Assembly (NCBI GenBank): GCA_013813955.1
Contig: JACCQW010000373.1
Span: 1 to 9,438, forward strand
Origin: Solirubrobacterales bacterium
GTDB lineage: Bacteria > Actinomycetota > Thermoleophilia > Solirubrobacterales > Solirubrobacteraceae
Reading direction: 5' to 3'
DNA: 9,438 nt
The notes under the pieces are model-generated. The model was not told where the DNA came from. It made no database searches and worked only from the letters and a program-made list of their open reading frames with translations. How positions within the stretch are numbered: the first letter of the stretch is position 1; the number at the start of each line of letters is the position of its first letter. The position numbers and the translations under genes were made by a program. Shown one piece after another: positions 5,638 to 9,438 of the stretch.

Positions 5638-6282
5638 GTGCGCGTGGTCATCGCCGACGACAACGTCCTGCTCCGCGAGGGGCTCGCCCGTCTGCTCGAG
5701 GACGCGGGCTTCGAGGTCGCCGGACAGGCCGGCGACGCCGAGGACTTCCTGCGCAAGGTCCGCGCGCACAAGCCGGAGGTCGCGGTGACCGACATCCGGA
5801 TGCCGCCGACGCAGACCGACGAGGGGCTGCGCGCGGCCCAGGAGATCCGCAGCGAGCTGCCGGGCATCGGGGTCCTCGTGCTCTCCCAGTTCGTCGACCA
5901 GGCGTACGCCATGCAGCTGCTGGGCGGCAGCGCGGAGGGCGTCGGCTATCTGCTCAAGGACCGCGTGGCCGACGTGGAGAACTTCACCGAGGCGGTGCGC
6001 CGAGTGGCCGAGGGCGGCTCCGTCCTGGACCCGCAGGTCGTCGCCCAGCTGCTGGGCGGGCGCGGCGGCGACGAGCCGCTCGGGCGCCTGACCCCGCGCG
6101 AGCGCGAGGTGCTCGGGCTCATGGCCCAGGGCCGCTCCAACCAGGCGATCGCCCGCGACCTCGTGGTCACCGAGCGCGCGATCGAGAAGCACGTGACGAG
6201 CATCTTCCTCAAGCTGAACCTGCCGGTCGCCGACGGCTCGCACCGCCGCGTGCTCGCGGTGCTCGCCTACCTCGAGGGCTAG
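5638..6282 (+). CDS. NarL/FixJ-family response regulator with LuxR-type HTH
   Basis: A 214-residue two-domain regulator. The receiver domain (about 1-120) has Asp7-Asp8, phosphoacceptor Asp52 (VTDIRMPP), Ser83 at the switch position and Lys107 (GYLLKDRV). After a short linker the LuxR-type helix-turn-helix runs from about 149 to 210, with LTPREREVLGLMAQGRSNQAIARDLVVTERAIEKHVTSIFLKL. The C-terminus HRRVLAVLAYLEG is a common ending in actinobacterial regulators of this type. The start is GTG 5638 with GAGG 8 nt upstream; GTG 5644 would be a minor alternative. The gene follows the receiver protein by 25 nt, so they are very likely one operon, and it is the only DNA-binding output in the signalling island. 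Its targets are unknown; the direct repeats upstream of the operon are a possible autoregulatory site. Confidence 0.94.
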   Translation: MRVVIADDNVLLREGLARLLEDAGFEVAGQAGDAEDFLRKVRAHKPEVAVTDIRMPPTQTDEGLRAAQEIRSELPGIGVLVLSQFVDQAYAMQLLGGSAEGVGYLLKDRVADVENFTEAVRRVAEGGSVLDPQVVAQLLGGRGGDEPLGRLTPREREVLGLMAQGRSNQAIARDLVVTERAIEKHVTSIFLKLNLPVADGSHRRVLAVLAYLEG

Positions 6283-6285
6283 TGA

Positions 6286-6313
6286 CGCACCCTCGGGTGC
6301 GGCTGGCCGCACC
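6286..6313 (+). other. Two overlapping, mutually exclusive stem-loops after the NarL-type gene
   Basis: CGCACC-CTCG-GGTGCG (6286-6301) can form a 6-bp stem with a tetraloop. GGTGCGG-CTGG-CCGCACC (6296-6302 with 6307-6313) can form a 7-bp stem. Both use the same central segment, so only one can form at a time. They begin 4 nt after the TAG of the regulator gene. There is no following T-run, so they are not classic intrinsic terminators; they may be a weak terminator, a processing site or an attenuator-like switch before the oxidoreductase gene. Confidence 0.45.
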
Positions 6314-6385
6314 GGCGAGACGGATGCTGGCTTCATCGTCGCCCCCGCACGGCGCTGGGAGGGTCGTCCCATGCCCATTGACCTC

Positions 6386-6393
6386 AGGAGGAG
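6386..6393 (+). promoter_or_regulatory. Strong ribosome binding site of the oxidoreductase
   Basis: AGGAGGAG ends 3 nt before ATG 6397, with the AGGAGG core 5 nt from it. It is the strongest ribosome binding site in the window, fixes the start, and suggests high translation of this gene. Confidence 0.8.
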
Positions 6394-6396
6394 CGC

Positions 6397-7764
6397 ATGA
6401 CGACCGCCACCATCCCCGACGTCCGCGACCTGCGCGCCACCGTCGCCGGCGCGGTGTTCGCCCCGGGCGACGCCGATTGGGACGCCGCGCGCCAGGCCTG
6501 GAACCTCGCGGTCGACCAGCAGCCGGCCGCCGTGGCCTACTGCGCCGACGAGGACGACGTCGCCTCGGTCGTGCGCCTCGCCCGCGAGGCCGGGCTGCGC
6601 GTCGCCCCGCAGGGCACCGGCCACAACGCCGGCCCGCTCGGCTCGCTGGAGCACACCGTGCTGCTGCGGACGTCGTCGATGCGCGGAGTCGAGGTCAACC
6701 CCGTGCGTCGCCGGGCGCGCGTGCGCGCCGGTGACCTGTGGCAGGACGTCGTCGGCCCGGTGGGCGCGCACGGTCTGACCGCGCTGTCGGGCTCCTCGCC
6801 GGACGTCGGCGTGGTCGGCTACTCGCTGGGCGGCGGCATCAGCTGGCTCGCGCGCCGCCACGGGCTGCAGGCCAACAACATCCTCGCCGTCGAGCTCATC
6901 ACCTCCGAGGGCGAGCTCGTGCGTGCCGACCGTGACCGCGAGCCCGACCTGTTCTGGGCGCTGCGCGGCGGCGGCGGCAACTTCGGCGTGGTAACCGCGC
7001 TGGAGTTCGCGCTGCACCCGATCGCCGAGGCGCACGCGGGCGCGCTCGTGTGGGACTGGGAGGAGGCCGGCCCCGTCCTGCGTCGCTGGGCGGAGTGGTG
7101 CGAGACGGCGCCTGACGAGATCACGACCTCCGCGCGGATCCTGCAGATGCCACCGGCGCCCGAGGTGCCCGAGCCGTTGCGAGGCCGCCAGATCGTGATG
7201 ATCGACGGCGCCTACACCGGCGACCGCGGCGGCGCAGACGCCGCGCTGGCCGGGCTGCGCGAGCTGCGCCCCGAGCTCGACATGTTCGCGACGATGCCCA
7301 CGGCCGCGCTGGTGCAGCTGCACGGCGACCCCGAGGAGCCGACGCCGGCGGCCAGCGACCACAGCATGATCGGCGTACTGCCCGACGACGCCGTGGATGC
7401 GTTCGTCGCCGCGGCCGGGCCGGGCTCGGGATCGCTGCTGATGATGGCCGAGCTGCGCCAGCTCGGCGGCGCGCTGGCCCGGGTGCCGGCCGAGCACGGC
7501 GCGCTGCCCACGCTGGACGCCGCGTTCGCGCTGTTCGGGCTCGGCCTGGCCGCGGACCCCGAGAGCGAGGCGGCCGTGCGCGCCGACGCCGCGCGCCTGG
7601 TCGCGGCGATGACGCCATGGGCCAACGGGCGCACCTACCTCAACTTCGCCGAGGACGCGGTGGACACCACCTCGGCGTACGGCGAGGACGCCTACGCGCG
7701 CCTGGGGCGCATCCGCGCGCAGGTCGACCCGCAGGGCGTCTTTCACGCCAACCACCCCGTGTAG
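6397..7764 (+). CDS. FAD-binding oxidoreductase, berberine-bridge-enzyme-like (BBE family)
   Basis: A 455-residue flavoprotein of usual family length. The PCMH-type FAD-binding domain (about 38-210) includes the motif PQGTGHNAGPLG, with His76 at the position of the covalent FAD-linking histidine, and GVVGYSLGGGISWLARRHGL followed by NILAVELITSEG and DLFWALRGGGGNFGVVT, all typical of FAD_binding_4/BBE oxidases. The C-terminal BBE segment (about 413-452) is present: YLNFAEDA, then AYGEDAYARLGRIRAQVDPQGVFHAN. In bicovalent members a Cys stands where this protein has Ser134 (GSSPDVGVVG), so FAD is probably linked through His76 alone. Such enzymes oxidise alcohols, sugars or secondary metabolites, usually reducing O2; the substrate cannot be told. 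No signal peptide is seen, so it should be cytoplasmic. It follows the response regulator by 114 bp, and co-regulation is possible but unproven. Confidence 0.93.
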   Translation: MTTATIPDVRDLRATVAGAVFAPGDADWDAARQAWNLAVDQQPAAVAYCADEDDVASVVRLAREAGLRVAPQGTGHNAGPLGSLEHTVLLRTSSMRGVEVNPVRRRARVRAGDLWQDVVGPVGAHGLTALSGSSPDVGVVGYSLGGGISWLARRHGLQANNILAVELITSEGELVRADRDREPDLFWALRGGGGNFGVVTALEFALHPIAEAHAGALVWDWEEAGPVLRRWAEWCETAPDEITTSARILQMPPAPEVPEPLRGRQIVMIDGAYTGDRGGADAALAGLRELRPELDMFATMPTAALVQLHGDPEEPTPAASDHSMIGVLPDDAVDAFVAAAGPGSGSLLMMAELRQLGGALARVPAEHGALPTLDAAFALFGLGLAADPESEAAVRADAARLVAAMTPWANGRTYLNFAEDAVDTTSAYGEDAYARLGRIRAQVDPQGVFHANHPV

Positions 7765-7775
7765 CGCGCCCCTCA

Positions 7776-7813
7776 CGCGATCTTCACCCCCGGCTTATGC
7801 GGGCTTGATCGCG
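7776..7813 (+). terminator. Candidate terminator-like hairpin after the oxidoreductase
   Basis: A 7-bp outer stem (CGCGATC/GATCGCG) encloses a CCCG/CGGG inner stem (7789-7792 with 7800-7803) around the loop GCTTATG. It begins 12 nt after the oxidoreductase stop codon. No T-run follows, so intrinsic termination would be weak, although GC-rich actinobacterial terminators often lack U-tracts. Confidence 0.4.
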
Positions 7814-7932
7814 GGCGGGCACCATGCAACGCGAGTCCCGTCGCGTCGGCCGGGAGTCCCTCCCCCACCCCGGCCGATCGGCCGCTCCCTCGCCCAGGGA
7901 TGCGGTCAGCAGGGGCTCCGATCGCGAGGGCG

Positions 7933-7963
7933 GCGGGGCGGGTGTCTTTTCAGCCCGCCCCGC
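7933..7963 (+). other. Perfect 10-bp GC stem with an 11-nt T-rich loop
   Basis: GCGGGGCGGG (7933-7942) and CCCGCCCCGC (7954-7963) are exact reverse complements around a loop containing TCTTTTC. This is the most stable local structure in the gap and lies about 70 nt before the GTG start of the glycosyltransferase. A T5 run at 7984-7988 is about 20 nt downstream, too far for a standard intrinsic terminator. It could be a terminator-like element, an attenuator or an mRNA-stabilising structure. Confidence 0.5.
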
Positions 7964-8035
7964 GCCCCGCGCGACGTGAGAGCTTTTTCATGAGGGCTTC
8001 ACATGCCTTTCACCGCGGCAGGGGAGAACCCAGTC

Positions 8036-9217
8036 GTGAAGCCGCGGATCGCGCTCTACTCCCACGACGCCCAGGGCCTCGGCCACGTCCGGCGCAACCT
8101 CGCGATCGCGGGCGTGCTGGCCGGCGACGGCAAGCGCGACGTGCTGGTGATGGCGGGCGCCAAGGAGGCCGGCGTCTTCTCCACCCCGCCGGGGGTCGAG
8201 CTGCTCACCCTCCCCGGGCTGGGCAAGTCCAGCGAGGGGGTCTACCGCGCCCGCTCGCTGGCGCTGCCGCTCAAGACGCTCATCCGCCTGCGGGCCGAGA
8301 CGCTGTGCGCCGTGCTCGAGTCCTTCGAGCCCGACGTGCTGATCGCCGACAAGCTTCCCACCGGCATCGAGGGCGAGCTCCTGCCCGGGCTGGACCTCCT
8401 GAAGGCCCGCGGCGGCTGCCGGCTCGTGCTCGGGCTGCGTGAGGTGCTCGACGATCCCGCCACCGTGCGCCGCGAGTGGCGCGAGACGGGAGCGCTGAAT
8501 GTCATGCGCTCGCATTACGACGCGATCTGGATCTACGGTGACCCGTTGGTGTACGACCCCGTGCGCGAGTACGGCATGGACGACGGGCTGGCCGCGAAGG
8601 TCCGCCACACCGGCTACCTCGGGCGGCCCGCCGGCCGGCCCGACGGCGCCCTCTCGCTGGGACTGCCGGCCGGAGACCTGGTGGCGTGCCTCGTCGGCGG
8701 CGGTCAGGACGGCTTTGAGCTGGCCTCGGCGTTCGTGCGCGCCGAGCTGCCGGACGCCACGTCCGGCGTGGTGCTCACGGGCCCGTTCATGCCCACCGCC
8801 CGGCGGCACGAGCTGCTCGCGATGGCCGCGGGACGCGAGGACCTCGCCGTGCTCGACTTCCTCGACGACCCCGCGCCGTTGCTGCACCGCGCCCGCTCGG
8901 TGGTCGCCATGGGCGGCTACAACACGATGTGCGAGCTGCTGCACCTCGGCTGCCGGACGCTCGTCGTCCCCCGTGTGCTGCCGCGCAGCGAGCAGCTCAT
9001 CCGCGCCCGGCGGCTGGCCGCGCTCGGGGTGATCGACACGCTGGCGCCCCACGAGGCGACCCCCGCCGCCATGGGCGACTGGCTGGCCGCGCCCGCTCTC
9101 GCGCGTACGCATCCGAGCGAGCTCGTCGACCTCGGCGGCCTGGCGCGGCTGCCCAGGCTGCTCACCGAGGTGCTGCACCCGAGCATCCGAGCCGCGGAGG
9201 CCCGCCTTGCCGTCTGA
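8036..9217 (+). CDS. COG4671-like predicted glycosyltransferase (GT-B fold)
   Basis: A 393-residue protein from GTG 8036. The N-terminal GT-B half opens with PRIALYSHDAQGLGHVRRNLAIA (3-25), a conserved glycine-rich acceptor-side motif of this group. The C-terminal half has VACLVGGGQDGFELA (about 216-230), VVLTGPFMP (245-253) and AMGGYNTMCELLHLGCRTLVVPRVLPRSEQLIRARRL (291-327). In that stretch GGYN, Glu300 and the EQ..RA pattern resemble the nucleotide-sugar site of MurG/GT28-type enzymes. It should transfer a sugar from a nucleotide donor in the cytoplasm, with donor and acceptor unknown. An in-frame ATG at 8003 would add 11 residues and has GAGGG 6 nt upstream; I prefer 8036 because GGGGAGA lies 8 nt upstream and family similarity begins right there. 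It overlaps the next glycosyltransferase by 11 nt, indicating one operon, probably for surface glycan or glycolipid synthesis. Confidence 0.88.
   Translation: MKPRIALYSHDAQGLGHVRRNLAIAGVLAGDGKRDVLVMAGAKEAGVFSTPPGVELLTLPGLGKSSEGVYRARSLALPLKTLIRLRAETLCAVLESFEPDVLIADKLPTGIEGELLPGLDLLKARGGCRLVLGLREVLDDPATVRREWRETGALNVMRSHYDAIWIYGDPLVYDPVREYGMDDGLAAKVRHTGYLGRPAGRPDGALSLGLPAGDLVACLVGGGQDGFELASAFVRAELPDATSGVVLTGPFMPTARRHELLAMAAGREDLAVLDFLDDPAPLLHRARSVVAMGGYNTMCELLHLGCRTLVVPRVLPRSEQLIRARRLAALGVIDTLAPHEATPAAMGDWLAAPALARTHPSELVDLGGLARLPRLLTEVLHPSIRAAEARLAV
9195..9200 (+). promoter_or_regulatory. Ribosome binding site supporting the TTG start of the GT4 gene
   Basis: CGGAGG lies 6 nt upstream of TTG 9207, inside the end of the preceding gene. 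Together with family similarity beginning a few codons later, it decides the TTG start. Confidence 0.7.
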
Positions 9218-9438
9218 GCTGCCGCGCGTCGGCTACGTCCTGAAGGTGTACCCGCGCTTCTCGGAGACCTTTGTGGTCAACGAGATCCTCGCGCACGAGC
9301 GTGCGGGCGCCAACCTGGAGCTTTTCGCGCTGAGACCCCCGACGGGCGGGCGCTTCCACCCCGACATCGGCGCGGTGGCCGCGCCCGTCAGCTACCTGCC
9401 CAGCGCGGGCGTGCGTGCCCTGCACCTGTGGCAGGCCC
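9207..9438 (+). CDS. GT4-family glycosyltransferase, N-terminal part (truncated by window end)
   Basis: Seventy-seven codons are visible from TTG 9207 to the window edge. The sequence RVGYVLKVYPRFSETFVVNEILAHERAGANLELFALRPP is the characteristic N-terminal Rossmann half of GT4 glycosyltransferases of the colanic-acid/exopolysaccharide type, in which YP.FSETFV.NE is strongly conserved. The C-terminal half with the catalytic E-x7-E motif is outside the window. The start overlaps the preceding glycosyltransferase stop by 11 nt, so the two are translationally linked and should act in one glycan pathway. No other in-frame start codon (ATG, GTG or TTG) is visible before the conserved motif. Confidence 0.88.
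   Translation, partial: MPSELPRVGYVLKVYPRFSETFVVNEILAHERAGANLELFALRPPTGGRFHPDIGAVAAPVSYLPSAGVRALHLWQA

Larger units (their letters stand above)
7765..8035 (+). promoter_or_regulatory. Structured leader / intergenic region before the glycosyltransferase operon
   Basis: No protein-coding gene is supported in this gap. It is densely packed with inverted repeats: CGCGATC/GATCGCG (7776-7782 with 7807-7813), ACGCGA/TCGCGT (7829-7834 with 7841-7846), CGGCCGGG/CCCGGCCG (7847-7854 with 7869-7876), TCCCT/AGGGA (7886-7890 with 7896-7900) and a 10-bp GC stem (7933-7963). A second GATCGCG at 7920-7926 could pair with 7776-7782 instead, enclosing most of the region. The part near the gene contains T5 (7984-7988) and the near-repeat TGAGAGCTT/TGAGGGCTT (7977-7985, 7991-7999). 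It could be a regulatory RNA leader or simply terminator plus promoter. I could not match it to a riboswitch class I know. Confidence 0.4.

Noticed and set aside
5622..6734. A 370-codon plus-strand frame starting at ATG 5622
   Set aside because: It is a +1 shadow of the NarL-type regulator, Arg/Gly-rich throughout. The regulator frame from GTG 5638 has all receiver and HTH motifs.
5272..7776. An 834-codon open frame on the minus strand opposite both response regulators and the oxidoreductase
   Set aside because: Its translation is rich in Arg, Gly, Ala, His and Gln with no domain, and it lies antisense to three clear family members. Long antisense frames are expected where third positions are almost always G or C.
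7871..7884. A 14-bp perfect palindrome, CGGCCGATCGGCCG, considered as a protein-binding operator
   Set aside because: It is exact and may be real, but its left half is better explained as part of the stem with 7847-7854. There is no promoter element beside it to anchor an operator call.
7765..8035. A known riboswitch (cobalamin, TPP, SAM, glycine, c-di-GMP, ydaO/c-di-AMP)
   Set aside because: I looked for the conserved boxes of these classes from memory and found none that fit. A covariance-model search would be decisive.
7988..9178. A 396-codon minus-strand frame opposite the COG4671-like glycosyltransferase
   Set aside because: Composition is shadow-like (Arg/Gly/Gln/His) and the plus-strand reading has clear GT-B motifs.

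Overview
This window is very GC-rich bacterial DNA (estimated by eye at about 70% or more, with third codon positions almost all G or C in the real genes). GTG and TTG starts are frequent. Composition, gene style and protein families (a NarL-type regulator with an actinobacterial-looking C-terminus, a DHA2 exporter with a TetR partner, a COG4671-like glycosyltransferase) suggest an actinobacterium, possibly of the Solirubrobacterales/Thermoleophilia type. That placement is inference; no rRNA or other phylogenetic marker is present. No rRNA, tRNA, insertion sequence or CRISPR array was seen.

Layout: (1) Positions 1-1439, minus strand: a nearly complete 14-TM MFS drug exporter whose 3' end lies outside the window. 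It is divergent from a TetR regulator (1522-2097, plus) that overlaps by 4 nt a small DoxX-like membrane protein (2094-2453). The roughly 80-bp gap between exporter and regulator holds a near-consensus promoter for the exporter with an inverted repeat in its spacer, a textbook layout for local repression. (2) Positions 2454-4935, minus strand: a CHASE3-HAMP histidine kinase followed, with a 14-nt overlap, by a lipoprotein of the glycine betaine/choline-type ABC substrate-binding family. No ABC permease or ATPase gene is in the window. The lipoprotein gene converges on the DoxX-like gene and the two stop codons touch within a TGATCA palindrome. (3) Positions 5253-6282, plus strand, divergent from the kinase: a stand-alone receiver protein and a full NarL/LuxR-type response regulator, 25 nt apart. 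Kinase, binding protein and two regulators look like one signalling island. (4) Positions 6397-7764: a BBE-like flavin oxidoreductase that keeps the FAD-linking His but has Ser where bicovalent members have Cys. (5) A 271-bp gap (7765-8035) dense in inverted repeats, then a COG4671-like glycosyltransferase and the start of a GT4 glycosyltransferase overlapping by 11 nt, probably the start of a surface-glycan operon.

The most unusual parts are the binding-protein/kinase/two-regulator island with its repeat-marked divergent control region (4936-5252), and the leader before the glycosyltransferases, where one 7-nt segment can pair with either of two identical downstream copies. The genes themselves belong to known families; any claim of a new system rests on arrangement and on non-coding structure, and is inference.
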